Positions 50,207-62,379 of a stretch of DNA of 64,000 bases are shown here, one piece after another. The position numbers and the translations under genes were made by a program. The notes beneath the pieces are model-generated. The model was not told where the DNA came from, ran no database searches, and worked only from the letters and a program-made list of their open reading frames with translations. This stretch comes from Ahaetulla prasina. Lineage: Eukaryota; Chordata; Lepidosauria; Squamata; Colubridae. Within the stretch, counting starts at the first letter, position 1; the number at the start of each line of letters is the position of its first letter. The stretch lies in assembly GCF_028640845.1 (NCBI RefSeq), contig NC_080542.1, positions 67,648,211-67,712,210 on the forward strand, given 5' to 3'.

Positions 50207-50230
50207 ACGTTTGTACTTAAGATTTCATCT

Positions 50231-51660
50231 TGAATGTTTATTTCAGAAACTAGGGGCAAGTCTATATTATAGCTAAAATAATACTTTCCTGCTTTTCTTC
50301 TTGAAGGAAGGAAATGCTTTGATTGGTCTCCTCCTTAACACAAGCTAATAACAGAGGTGATTTTCCTACACCTTGAATCATAAACTGGGAAAATAATTGT
50401 GAATAACTGTAGAATAATCACATGGCCTTAGTAATTTTGATTCAAGTGGCCAAAGAACAGCAACTCCTTTTGAGGAGGTAAAAACAAAACCATCAGTGTT
50501 AGAATGTAAAAATAATTTTAATTAAAAATGAGAAAAAGAAAAGTAAAAAGTTATTTTAAAGTATATAGTCTATTACCACAGAGTGAAATAAGATATTTAG
50601 TGGCTTATAAATCAAATCAATCTATACAGTCACGGGCCAGCAAATAAAAAACAAGAGTCATAATTAATTAAGATAAAAAGGAAACTAAGTCTAAAATAAC
50701 TGAAAAAGATTAAAATTAATACTATGGAGTATTATGCAGGTTATAAAGCAGTACTTGGCTGTGGTCAAGGAAATAAAATCAGATTGATATGTTAACAACG
50801 TATTGAGATAAAACAAATCAGAATGACCAGAATGTTTAATAAAGAATGGAAATAATTTCTGGCGAGCATCTACATAGTGAGGGCAATATAGAGTAATGTT
50901 TCATCAATTCAATTCCTCCATTGTAAAGGCATACTCTCTATTTGAAGGATATTTTTTAGTGTCTTCCTTCAGTGACAGATATTAGGAGGACATTGAAACT
51001 GGCTAAAGAAAAGACACATCTGAATTTTGGGATCATTATGTGACTGAAATACATAGCTGATTGGCGAAAGTGTGCAAAGGGACTTAAGAAGATGTTTCTG
51101 GTTAGAGTGGGTAGTCTACTTGCAGCACTAAATCAATGGCATCTTGTTGAATCATCTAGTGCACATTAATAACCCATGAAGGTAATGGCCGGCCATGAAA
51201 AGTCATAAATGTATAATTTAGCATGTATTGGCTGGCTTCAGGAAGACTGAAAGCTGTCAATCATAATTAAAGGGCCAAGCCGACTGGAAAAAAAAAAGCT
51301 TAATCCAGTAGGAGAAGATGAAAATCCAGGTAGAAGTTTCAGTTTGAACCTGGCCTTAAGTAGGCCATGTTCAAGACAAAAGTCTATGTTCAGAAGGAAG
51401 TGAGATGCTTGAAAGATAATTTTCAAAAATATAAACTCTTTCCAAAGGAAGGCATGATCTGTAAGAGATTTATGGGTGCTCATAGCTTGAGAAAAATAGA
51501 ACAGATATATAAAGATCTTGACTTGCTCAATTAAATATTATTTAGTCCCCAGACCAGCCATTTTAGGGCGCTTAGCAAAAATTATGATTTTGGTTTAATT
51601 TCTAGGCATTCCTCTTGGCAGTGTTCAGGTAGTATATTGAAGCAAACTATTTCAGGCCAA
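50231..51660. other. Intergenic DNA, nothing recognised
   Basis: AT-rich DNA downstream of the probable end of GLI3. No gene or repeat family is recognised. Confidence 0.45.
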
Positions 51661-51673
51661 TCTGTGTTTGAGA

Positions 51674-52022
51674 AAGCAATAATAATAGCATTTAGGCTTA
51701 TATACCGCTTCATAGCGCTTTACAGCACTCTCTAAGTCAGGGCTGTCAAGCTCCCAGCCCCTGGGCCAGATGCATCACATGCTGGCCACGCCACACCCAG
51801 TTTAACAAAGGGGGGTGGGGGGGAAAGTCCCAATATATCATGGGCCACTGCCATGAGTGACACCCCTGCTATAAGCAATTTACAGTGTCACCATATTGCC
51901 CCTAGCAATCTGGTTCCTCATTTTACCGACTTTGGAAGTATGGGAGGCTGAGTCAACCTTGAATGGACAGGCTCGAACTCCTGCAGTGGCAGAGTCAGCT
52001 TGCAATATTGCATTCTAACCAT
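51674..52022 (-). mobile_element. tRNA/CORE-type SINE, antisense, split by a MITE
   Basis: On the minus strand the 3' part reads AAGCGGTATATAAGCC and ends in ATTATTATTG. Further upstream (52010-51900) it contains GCAGGAGTTCGAGCCTG, a degenerate pol III B-box region, and AAGGTTGACTCAGCCTCCC, a block shared with MIR-like SINEs. The MITE at 51738-51868 interrupts it between TCTAAGT and TATAAGC. Confidence 0.65.
51738..51868. mobile_element. hAT-like MITE (family A) inside a SINE
   Basis: The ends are CAGGGCTGTCAAGCTC and GAGTGACACCCCTG. The flanks CTCTAAGT (51730-51737) and CTATAAGC (51869-51876) match at six of eight positions. The insertion is younger than the SINE around it. Confidence 0.82.
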
Positions 52023-54267
52023 GGCATCAAAGTAGCAGAGCATCATTTGTCTATGGAAGAATACACGTGTCTGTTTCCCAATGTTGACAAATGAAAACAT
52101 GGGCTATTCAGTTTGTTGATAAAAGAGTATTAAACATAAAGGAAGCTAGAGTACACTTTGTCTTCACTCCCCCCTTACAAAAATTTGTTTGGTGCAGTGT
52201 CTTTAGGCTTTCATCACTTTCATTCATCACTTTCATCCAAGAGTTTTCTTGTATATAAGAATAAGTAATGTTTTATCAATTGACAAAGTATTCTATTTGT
52301 CCCATAATTTGCATCTGAAGATGATATCAAAAGCAAATTTAAATCAATGAATGTTTTAGAGCATGCTTTAGAAGAGTATTTTTCAACTAGATGTTAGAGG
52401 GTTAAAGCATGGTCAATGATTGAGTGGCCTTCTCTGAGCCAAAATATTCTTGCTCCTTTTTGACTCTGGAGGCTTCTGCAATCTGGTCTCCAAGCAAGAA
52501 CTGCAAGGTCCACAAAATAGGCAAAGTAAAAAGAAATGAAGAAGCTACAGTGCCACCACAAGCTTAATGATTGCTAATGAAAACAATTTTTAAAAAACCG
52601 AATAGTGGACATTACAGTACCTGGAGACAGAAGAAGAGAAGAAAAAGAACCTGGAGAAAAACATAAAATAAAAAACCTGCAAATAGAAGCAGAATGAATG
52701 TGGCAAAAGAAAGCAAAGATAACATCAATATTAATATTGATCGTGGATGCAATTCCAAAACATCTAGAGTGCACTTGAACACCATCATATGTCAATTGCA
52801 AAAAGCAACTTTACTTGGAACAGCTTGCATCCTGTGACAATACCTTTAATATTATTAAACAACATCTGCCTATCAGATATCCTTGGGAAAGACTTGATGG
52901 GTACATAAAAATGCCAAATCTGGTCTAAATATTTGACTGACTGTGCAACTAATTATAATATTTATAAGGCATGAAATCTATGAAAACGAATAAAACTCTT
53001 TGATGATTATCACTTGAACAGTTTAGACCTATATTGATGATAGTTTTCTGTTCCTTTTGATTTGAAGTTTTTTAAATGATGCTTGTTTAATGTTTTCTGA
53101 GCTGTTTTATTAAGGCTTAAATAACTCGTTTTATATTGTATGTATATGAAAGTTATTATTCAATTTTCGTGTTGTATGTTGCTGAAAAATATTGACATTA
53201 TGAAAATTGCAGATGATATTCCTTCCCGTTCTACACAATCTGATTGTATGACAGTGTAGCAAATACATCATAATATTAAATTACTACTTGACATTTATTC
53301 AGAAAAATTGGAACTGTAGTGATAGCTATTGTAAGGAAGCATTTATTTGTGTATATATTTATCAAATTGTTTATCTCAGTCACAATTGATATAAATATTT
53401 GGCTAAACTGAATAAATAAATATCCTACTGCATTTATATGGGAAATAAATGAGGTCTGCTAAATTCCCAGATTTAAAATTGTATGGTAGAGATTGGTATT
53501 TTTAAGGTGGGAGAAAAAAGGAGAGTCACACACAATTAGTTTAAACAAGTTTTTAAACTAATTGAATTACTGTAAGAAGTACTCAGATTGCCTCTATTTT
53601 AAAAAATACAATGCATTCAATTAACTGATTTCACAGTTTAACCCCTATATATTATAAATATCTAAAATTCCCAAATTATTTTCAATATTGGTTTATTTCT
53701 TGGATAAACATTGATCTGTCCTTTTTAAACAACTAAAGTTAAAATAGATACTCATTATTTGTAAGAACTCTCGAATAAAGAATTGGAGTATATCTTTAAT
53801 ACAACTATTTGTTTTAGGGGAAAAGACAGTAAAACAACATATGTAATTAAATGTTTTTGCAATTATATGACTTGGTGAAACTACTTGGCCACCTGGTATA
53901 TGAATGTGGAGTTACAATTTCTTAAAAAATATGCATTTATCAATATCATTCTTAAATTTAGAAATGATTGGTGAAATCAGAGCATATCTTGGCTCTGATG
54001 GAAAATGACACACTCTTGCTCATGAATACATGAGCAAGAGTTCTGCCTCCCTATACCCACAAAAGCAAAGTGTTTTCAAATAAGGAATCCTAGAAAATAT
54101 TCTCACCAGCAGTGCAGATGGAATGGCATTAAAGTAAGCTCCAGAAAAGGCCAGTAAGTAAACAGTATTTACTTAGTATTAGAGTGATATTGCATTAGAG
54201 CTATCTGGTTTAGAGATACCTAATATTTTACGATAGATTCAGGTAAGGCCAATCCTGCAGTCATATA
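52023..54267. other. Intergenic DNA, nothing recognised
   Basis: AT-rich DNA with scattered short open frames and no recognisable gene or repeat family. Confidence 0.45.
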
Positions 54268-54490
54268 GAGCTATGGTGGTAGCAGAAATTTTGAGACGTT
54301 CAGAGAACCAGCAAATACCACCTCTGGTTGGCCCCAGATTTGGGTGGGAATGGAAATTTTGCAAAATCCTTCCCCCTGGAGTGGGGTGGGAATGGGGATT
54401 TTGCAGTATCCTTCCCCTGCCCTGCACACCATACCACACCCACCAAGCCACGTCCACAGAACGGTAGTAAAAAAAATTGAATTCCACCTG
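54268..54490. mobile_element. hAT-like family B fragment
   Basis: It contains the family's CCAGATTTGGGTGGGAATGG and GGATTTTGCAGTATCC blocks, then CAAGCCACGTCCACAGAACG and GTAGTAAAAAAAATTGAA, the complement of the subterminal TTTACTAC...GTTCTGTGG motif. The element is antisense to the copy at 35065. Neither end has a clear duplication. Confidence 0.65.
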
Positions 54491-56855
54491 GCACGTTCAA
54501 CCTAACAACTACATCGACAGTATTTGGTGCTAAGGAAAATTGATTAGATGACTTCATAAGCCTTCAGATTTGTGTATGGACCAAGTAATAACCCGTATAA
54601 TAGTCGGGAAACTATTTTAGCCATAAACAGTTTAATTACCCTGTTATGTGTGAAATTTAATTATTGCTTGTGTGCTATTTTGGGCAGTTAAAGTAATGTA
54701 ATTTATTCAGGATTGTTAATTTCCTAGAGGCCTGAAATACTATGCCCAAATATTTAAATTGTGTTATCTAATTCATGGGAATCAAAAAGAATTGAAGGTT
54801 GACCATACTCAGCTACTATGGGCATATCAATTGTAAGTAGGAATAGCAAGTTATAGATGGGACAACTATTAGTTGAATAGAATCAGGATTTATACAGGGA
54901 AAGCCAATGGAGGTGGGGATATAGTTTGACTATTTGTTGTAAAGTATTATCATCTGTAGGATAAACATCTGAGAGATGGGAAATATGAAAGGAGCTTCAA
55001 ATGGGGATCCTCTGGGCAATAGTGATATCACCATTCAATCCTTTCAACCTGGAAGTGCTTCAGCACTCCCAAATGACTAATAATCTAGGGAGATTATGAA
55101 AGGATTGTGTTGATAATGAATAACTTTGTGTTCCCTTCATTTGCTTGAGTGAGTTTTGGGCTGGAGCACCTACCTTTTTTTGGTGACATAACATTTAGCT
55201 TCCAGATCTGAAAGCTAAATGACTGAGTGGCTTGTAGAGCATGAGTGCCTCCCTGGCGGGGAGGCCCTGGGACACTTAGCCTAGGCCCAAGCTTTCCTGC
55301 TCCAGGTGTCTCAAGGCCTCCCTCCTCTCCCAAGGCACTCTGTGCTTTGCTTTCTACTCCTTGGGGTCCTTGCAGGCTTTGGGCCTGCTTTCTCATCCCA
55401 TGAGATCCCACACACACCTCCTTCACTGATCAATCCTCTATCTTCTGGAGAACTCCAGAACTCTGTAGGTCTACAGAACATAAGTGCACCACTTCACCTT
55501 TGCGTCCCAGCAGGCCCCTTGACATGGTGCCTCATTTAACAAACACTACAACTTGTCATCATAATGAGCAGCCACCCTTACGTTCATAAATTGAGGTCTA
55601 CATGTCCATGATGATTTTAAATCTCCTTAGAAAATTTTTAAGTTTAAAGATCATTGAGAAAAATGTAAAATGACTAAAAGTATTATTCTTTCAATACGTG
55701 CCATCTTAGTATCCATGAGATTTTTATAAACTTAGTGGAATATACTCTGTAGGAAAGATGTTTTGAGAGAAAAAGAGAGAGCTACACTCATTAAGAGGAT
55801 TATTTGCCACCAGGGAAAAATCCTATGTTGCTGCAAAACTAGCTTATACATGGCAATTTCCATACATATAGAGTCATTTGCAGCCTATGGATTTTGAGTA
55901 AATTCTAAACCAACTAATGCCATAAAAGATTTTGTCATTATAACTTTAAATTCATGTAGTTTCAAATTAGCATCTAGCAGCTGGTCAAAAATGCAATAAC
56001 TGCAGTTAAAAGTCAAACTCCACATTCATATTCAAATTTAAAAATGTCCTCCGCCTTTAATTCCTACAGAAGCCTTATCATCGAAACAAGGGAAATCATT
56101 TACTTTCCATTAAAAATGATTTATTAGTGATGATTATGAAAGGAGAAGGAGAAGACTTACATGCCATGTCCTTGAACTGGAACAAACCCTTCACTTTTAG
56201 TTGTTTGGAAGTTGCCACCGCTTCAAAAATGCTCAAATGTCTTAGAATTTTATTTGTGGCATTTGGAATATTCCATACTGTACTATATTAAAGAATATGT
56301 GTGTGTTATGATCATAAAATTAGATTAGTTCAACAAAACATTTTATTAGACATTAATCTATGGTATTTTAAAATGGTTAGCTATCGGTTTATGCTGGCAG
56401 TATAATAGGAACAAAGGGACATTATTTCATTAATATGATATTAAGTGTATTAATGGGATATATGATATGAATGTACATATGAATTATTTAGAACATTTTT
56501 GAAATTTATCACTTTATGAAGTACAGATTAGATGGTACAAATAAAACTTATTTCTGATAAATTGAAAGGCAATGAACCCTTGAGATTACAATCTTGGATG
56601 GATGATATCTGTTAACTTTCTCCAAATGAACTGACCACCAATGTAATAAATTGCTCAACATTTTTCCATGTGACCAAGGCTTTGTATTGTAGTTTTACAA
56701 TAAAGTAGAATTCATTCATCTATTTGTGATTCTTCTTTGATTTACCCAGGATCCCAATACTTTCCAGTGTAAATTGTAGGAAAAAGTATTTAATTATGCC
56801 TGTGTCACAGTGGATGGATGATTGGATGATGGACAAGCACGTTTAAACTGAGTTA
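54491..56855. other. Intergenic DNA, nothing recognised
   Basis: AT-rich DNA. The stretch near 55530-55605 (ending AAATTGAGGTCTACATGTCC) may be a scrap of family E. A GC-richer piece at 55240-55400 has an open frame on each strand without recognisable motifs. Confidence 0.45.
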
Positions 56856-57900
56856 CTAATGATTGACCTACTACCTCCACTGGAAGTTGTTCCTATTTTC
56901 CATTACTCTTTCTGTGAAGTAATATTTTCTAACATTACTTTTGAACTTCACTGCTGTCAGTTTGAGGTTATGTCCCCATGTTCTTGATTTTTGCTTAATA
57001 TTGAAAATACTGCCTTCTAAAACCTTATTCACACCTTAAAATATTTAAATATTTGATAGAGTCCCCTCTTTCCCTTTTTTTTCTCAAGGCTGTACACATT
57101 TAGTTCTTCCAATGTCTTCTGATACGATTTGTCCTTTCTACCTTGCACTATATTTAACTAGACACAGTATTTTAAATGGGATCTGATTAAATTCCTATAT
57201 AATGGGATTAGCACCTTCTTTTTCCTGCTGGTGATTCCTCTAGTGATGCATCCCAAAATTGTTTGCCTTCATAGCTGCCTGGCTGCACTGTTTGCTCATT
57301 TTGCAGTCAACTGCTATGAAGACATATACTGAAAATGCTTTTCTTCTGTTCTAACATTGTGCCACTAATACTGTACCCTGCCAAAGGATTTTTCCCCCTA
57401 AGTGCATGATCCTATATTTAGAAACATTGAACTCCAGTTACACATTTTTGACTAATTTTCCAGCAATGCCGAATCACACCCACAGGAACATCAACTTTAT
57501 TATACACCTTTGTGTATAATAGAAATCATTCTGTTATACCACTTATAAACATATTGAACAGAACAGGACCTAGGACTGAGTCTTACAGTATACCAATTGT
57601 GACTGGTCTCTGTTCAGAAAGTGACCCATTAATAATAAATAATTTTATCCCTGATAATTTCCTATTCATCAATCATCCAGTCGTTAAGCCCTAGCTTTCC
57701 AACTTTTGTTTTTTGAGCTCAATATATGGAACTGTATCAAATGCTTTGCTAAAATCCAGATAGCTATGTCCACATGTGTTATGTCTCCTTTATTTTTCTA
57801 CATATATCTGCTGTGAACCAGAATGGGTTCTCTTTCTTTTGCTTGTACTAATGTGCCTCACATAGAGACTAGTTGCCTCCAAGATGGCATATTTTATCAG
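56856..57900 (-). mobile_element. CR1 LINE fragment, antisense
   Basis: Complement of CR1 coding sequence: pieces such as ATTAAATTCCTATATAATGG, TCATAGCTGCCTGGCTGCAC and AATGCTTTGCTAAAATCCAG correspond to the thumb, connection and palm parts of the CR1 reverse transcriptase. Stops and small indels are frequent, so it is old. No 3' tail is visible next to it. Confidence 0.65.
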
Positions 57901-58764
57901 CATCCACTGAGCACTGAACTATGTCACTTTATGTCATCCTTCAAATTTACTCCTCCATTACAGTAAAATTTTGCTTTGGAAGGAAGCAAAAATGTGAGTT
58001 TTTAGTGCTTTTTACCTTTTATAACGAAGCTACTTACAACAGATATATACATACAGCACAATCTAATCGTTCACGTAGTATTAGGTTTCCACCTAAGTCT
58101 CCCTTCCAGAGGCTATCCTGCCCCTTCTTTGTTGTCTCCTATTCTGGAGGAAAGAAAGAAATGGGCTGGATTTACTGTAGGTGATCCTGTAAATGGTCAG
58201 TCGATATTCTCAGGATCTTCTCCCATGTCCTTTCCAGAGACCAGGATTTTGGCAACAATAGATAATCCCCGCCTTTCTGTATAGATGTTGCCTGTAGGCA
58301 GCTGAATCATTTCTTCCTGTCTTGGGTCTTGGGAGAAAAGGTCTTCCTTTTGGCTCTTTCCTTCCAGGGAAGCCACTCAGGTACTTTTTCCTTCCCCAAC
58401 CAGAAACCCCCAACTATTTTGCATACTCGTATAGCTTTATTCACAATTTATCTCTCCAAGCACTCCATTTTGCAGTTTTCTTTCTTCTATTTCTGTCCTC
58501 TCCTTGTCTTCATTCTTTCTCTCTCGCTTTCTAGACTAGCACCCTATCTCCCAGCAACTGAGGAGGAAAACAGGTCCAGTACGAGCTGGATCAATGAGAC
58601 TACTGTCTCTGTATCTCTCTACAACAGTCCTGGCTAGCAGCCAGATCAGCTCATCATACCTCGTGATTGCATAGCTGCCTTGCACAACCAGAACTGAGCT
58701 CCCTTTCCTCACTTCATTTGCTGATTCGTGCTTGCAGAATAGTAGCCATCCCAGGCCACAAAAT
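57901..58764. other. Intergenic DNA, one unclassified GC-richer block
   Basis: From about 58050 to 58740 the base content rises and pyrimidine runs appear (TTCTTTCTTCTATTTCTGTCC, CTTTCTCTCTCGC). It may be an unrecognised repeat, but I see no matching termini. Confidence 0.35.
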
Positions 58765-58905
58765 ATAATACAGAATAACAGTGGAAGGGACCTTGGAGGT
58801 CTTTTAGTCCAACCCTCTGCTCAGGCAGGAAGCCCTATACCATTTCAGACAAATGGTTGTCCAATCTCTTCTTAAAAACTTCCAATGTTGGCATTCACTA
58901 AAATC
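58765..58905 (-). mobile_element. CR1 LINE 3' end, antisense
   Basis: The sequence GGAAGGGACCTTGGAGGTCT, TAGTCCAACCCTCTGCTCAG and GGTTGTCCAATCTCTTCTTA is the complement of the CR1 3' end, as at 25660. The left boundary has an AATA-rich tail remnant. Confidence 0.85.
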
Positions 58906-59011
58906 TGTAGGCTGATGCATTTAGAGAAGGAAAAGTCAAGAATTATCAGCTAAACAAAATGATCATCTTATTTCTCAGCTCAACGCATAAAAGAGGTGGG
59001 TGAGTGTAAGG

Positions 59012-59448
59012 CAGTGGTGAAATCCTACTGGTTTGCACGGTTTGGGTGAACCAGTGGTGATAAAAACTACTGGTTCGGCAAACCGGTATTAAAAAAAACT
59101 AGCTGCCAGTTAGTCCAAACCAGTATTTCCGATGATCAGCTGTGCCGCACGATTTATATTCACTAGAAATTAGGAAATCCTGCTTTCTAGTGAATCTAAA
59201 TGGCACAGCACAGCTGTTTCCCCCCCCCCACTGTTCTACTTACCTTGTTAAGCATCCTTTTTCCATATGAAGAGTGTGTTTGGCGTGCACTGCGCATGCG
59301 TACATGCACAGTGTGTGCTTGGTGCACACTGCACACACAGCATGCATTTGGCATGCACTGCACATGCACATACATAGCACTCGCTTGGCGTGCACTGCGC
59401 ATGCGAGAGCAGCAAACCAGTGGCAAACTCTGGATGATTTCACCACTG
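59012..59448. mobile_element. hAT-like transposon (family B)
   Basis: The ends are CAGTGGTGAAAT and ATTTCACCACTG, perfect inverted complements. The flanks are a perfect 8-bp duplication, GTGTAAGG, at 59004-59011 and 59449-59456. The interior includes many GCGCATGC and TGCACATGCA runs, unusual in such AT-rich DNA. Confidence 0.9.
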
Positions 59449-59734
59449 GTGTAAGGAATAGCATTACTATTTTGTAAAATATTGAATCAACAAAATTTAA
59501 CTTTATTTGCAATTGAAGAATAATATTATAAGGAAAAGCCCATCTAGATGACTTGCCTTTAACTGTTAAAACTATTGTGCAGAAAATTCACTGAAAATGG
59601 GAAGTGTAATAAAAGTAACTTCAAGAGAAGTTCTAATTTTCAAAAGGAATTTCCAAAGAATGCTATGAAGCTGTAATGTTTGTTTTCACAAGACAGAACT
59701 TGTATGTTATTTGAGAGACATTCATGTTCCTTAT

Positions 59735-60150
59735 GGGTAGTTCTCTTGACAGCCACAACTGAGATTGTCATTGTCATTAAGTGACATTGTCATTAAGTGA
59801 GACATGTGACTGCACTGGATTTATGATTTTATTTTGCTGCAGTCATTAAAATAATCACTTATGTTCATTAAATAACACATACATGATTGCAATTTTATTT
59901 CTGGCTTTCACATTGACTTTGCTTGAAGCTTGCAAATGGTGATAACATAACCACAGGTGTTATGATGGTGATAAATGAATGCCAATTGTGAAGCGCCTGA
60001 ATGGTAATCACATGACCAAAGGGATGTTGCAATGGCTATCCATGCAAGATCATATAGTCCTGGTAATAAGGTCACTTTTTCAGCATCGTAACTTTGAATG
60101 GTCACTAAATGAGACAGTAGTAAATAAAGAACTACTTGTACTAGGCTTGA
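59735..60150. mobile_element. MITE of the ACTTAC family (family E)
   Basis: The left end GGGTAGTTCTCTTGAC and the right end AAAGAACTACTTG are imperfect inverted repeats of the family. Inner parts such as CATCGTAACTTTGAATGGTC and CACTAAATGAGACAGT match the general pattern. A short direct duplication, CATTGTCATTAAGTGA, lies near 59769-59799. Confidence 0.65.
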
Positions 60151-60496
60151 CATTTAATATAATAATATTGGACTTGGCTCAAATAATCGTAATGCATCTC
60201 TTTGCTAAGTCCACAACATCCAAGAATCAATTGGAGAAGAAATTCTCCAGCTCTTCTGTTTCTCCAACTGGTGTCATGTATTTTAACCTAAGCATGATAC
60301 ATCCATCAGGCCTTGAAACACTACCATTCTCTCATCAAAGTTGGCCTTTACAGAACTGAGATTAAATTAAATTAAAGTTAAATTTTCAATTCTTTTAATA
60401 TACTTTCACCTTATTTTTCTTTTTTTATTGACTACAGATAACCAGATACAGATGATTAACTTCATAACATGAGCCAACTGAAAATATTTAGCATTA

Positions 60497-60882
60497 CAGG
60501 TAATCCTTGACTTACAACGAATCATTTAGTGACATTCAAAGTTATAACACCACTGAAAAAAATGACTTATGACCATTTTTCACACAAATGACTATTCCAG
60601 CATCCTCATGGCCATGTGATTAAGCTTGGTAATGGATTCATATTTATGGTGGATGCAGTGTCTCCCAGACATTTGATCCCTTTTTCTGACCTTTTGACAA
60701 TCAAAGTCAATGGGGAAGCCAGATTCATTTAATTATCATATTACTAATTTAACAACCGCAGTGATTCTCTTAACAACTGTGACAAATAAGGTCATAAAAT
60801 TGGACAAAATTCATTTAACAAATGTTTTGCTTAGCAACAGAAATGTTGTGTTCAATTGTGTTCATAAGTTGAGGACTACATG
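60497..60882. mobile_element. MITE of the ACTTAC family (family E), best copy
   Basis: The left end is CAGGTAATCCTTGACTTAC and the right end, reverse-complemented, CATGTAGTCCTCAACTTAT. TA flanks both sides (60495-60496 and 60883-60884), which would suit a Tc1/mariner-like target. The interior has AACAACTGTGACAAATAAGG and TTAGCAACAG pieces. There is no coding capacity. Confidence 0.75.
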
Positions 60883-61379
60883 TATTTATTCTATTTTATT
60901 CTAAAGTCAAATGATATTTTGGGTGCTGTTGTAATGATGAAATTGCTGATGATATTTTTCCATTTGGGAGAAAGTTGGACAGTATTGCAATTGCAAAAAG
61001 TTGCTATATCAATTTTCTATCTTGGAATAAAAACTGATTCTAAAGGGAATATGGAAGAAAAGAAGGAGAATCTCTATTGTGATCAACAACCACTCCATAA
61101 AACATCTTACATACATAAAACTAATATAGATTAATTAGATAAACAGATGAATCAAACAAAGCACTGTAACCTGACAAATTGCATTACAATATAAATGTAA
61201 TTTGTATGAATATATCACAATGCCTTCAGTTAATTTCTGATGGTGGCCTTTAGCACCTTTATAACACCACTGGCTAATACCCAATTTATTTTCTAAATTC
61301 TGTGCTGTAATACTTCACAGAATTCTAGAGTGATTAATACACAACAGTATAATGTATAGATGGGGAAAATATTTGGGTT

Positions 61380-61740
61380 TGGCTAGTCTAAAGAAAAGAA
61401 GAATTGGGGTGGGGGGAACATGATATCAATATTCCAGTACTTGATGGGCTGCCACAAAGAAGAGGGACTCAAATTAGCAGAGCACCAGAGAATAGGACAA
61501 GAAACAATGGCTGAAAACTATTCAAAGAGAGACATAACCAGGAATTAGGGCAAAACTTTCTAACAGTGAGGACAATTAACCAGTGGAACAGCTTGCCTCT
61601 AGAAATTGTGGGCGCTTGTTGTTTTTAAGAGTCTAGGCAGTCACTTATCTGAAATAGTATAGTTTGTCAGGCTTGAGCAGGGGGCTGGACTAGAAGACCT
61701 CCAAGGTCTCTTCCACCTCATTCATTTTATTCTATTTCAG
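61380..61740 (+). mobile_element. CR1 LINE 3' end, sense
   Basis: The sense strand contains GCTGGACTAGAAGACCTCCA and AGGTCTCTTCCACCTCATTC, the CR1 3' end, and upstream the ORF2 C-terminus coding AACAGTGAGGACAATTAACC (usual form ...RTINKWN). The tail is ATTTTATTCTATTT. The frame is broken. Confidence 0.85.
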
Positions 61741-62273
61741 AAGATTCCTGGGTGGTGCTGTACCATATGAAAAAAAATCCATATCATAAGTTACGTTCTG
61801 AACTCCTCAGGAGTGAAATGCCTGTATCATTTTAAGAGTATGTATATCATCCACAAACAGTGAAAAATCAGCAGAAACAAGAAAGAGAACAATTACCATA
61901 ACTAGTGCAATGTAGGGCACCTGATAACTACAATTAGTGTGTGACATTATCAATATAAGTAAACGTTTACCCCATTTTCAAGTTGTGAAGGCTACAGTAG
62001 GGAATTCTTCTAATCCTATGTTCATAGATTTATATAGAACTCAGAGGATATTGTTTTTATGTTCCTGGATTTTTCCCAATATTTGCTCTGATAAGAAGAA
62101 AATTACAGTATGTAATAACTGCTAGAAGTACTTCAGATGCTTGGAGTATTTTTCAATAATTTTGGTCCATTAATTTGTTCTATATAATTTAAGGCATTGA
62201 TTTTATCTTCTACAAAAACACACAAAAGTATAAACCCAAAAAATGTGATAAAATTTGGGATAAATTATCATTT

Positions 62274-62327
62274 CACAGCTAAATACATTTTAAAATGGAT
62301 CACAGCTAAATACATTTTAAAATGGAT
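62274..62327. repeat. 27-bp direct tandem duplication
   Basis: Two adjacent perfect copies of a 27-bp unit starting CACAGCTAAATACATTTTAA, at 62274-62300 and 62301-62327. Confidence 0.95.
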
Positions 62328-62379
62328 TTCGAAATGGACCCATTTTAGCCAGAAATGAGTTTCCTCCAGAAATCAGAGG

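Larger units (their letters stand above)
45568..50230 (+). other. GLI3: Probable GLI3 3' UTR
   Basis: Sequence after the GLI3 stop without further coding potential. The human 3' UTR is several kilobases as I recall, so a long one is expected. Candidate AATAAA hexamers lie at 46637-46642, 47465-47470, 49293-49298 and 50201-50206. I prefer the last because a T- and G-containing stretch follows and the sequence before it is free of repeats. Two Pumilio-type TGTANATA motifs occur (45946-45953 and 50007-50014). A family A MITE lies inside at 48893-49012. The exact end cannot be fixed without transcript data. Confidence 0.55.

Noticed and set aside
59196..59512. Cys/His/Ala-rich open frames on both strands
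   Set aside because: They come from alternating GCATGC/TGCACA runs within a family B element.
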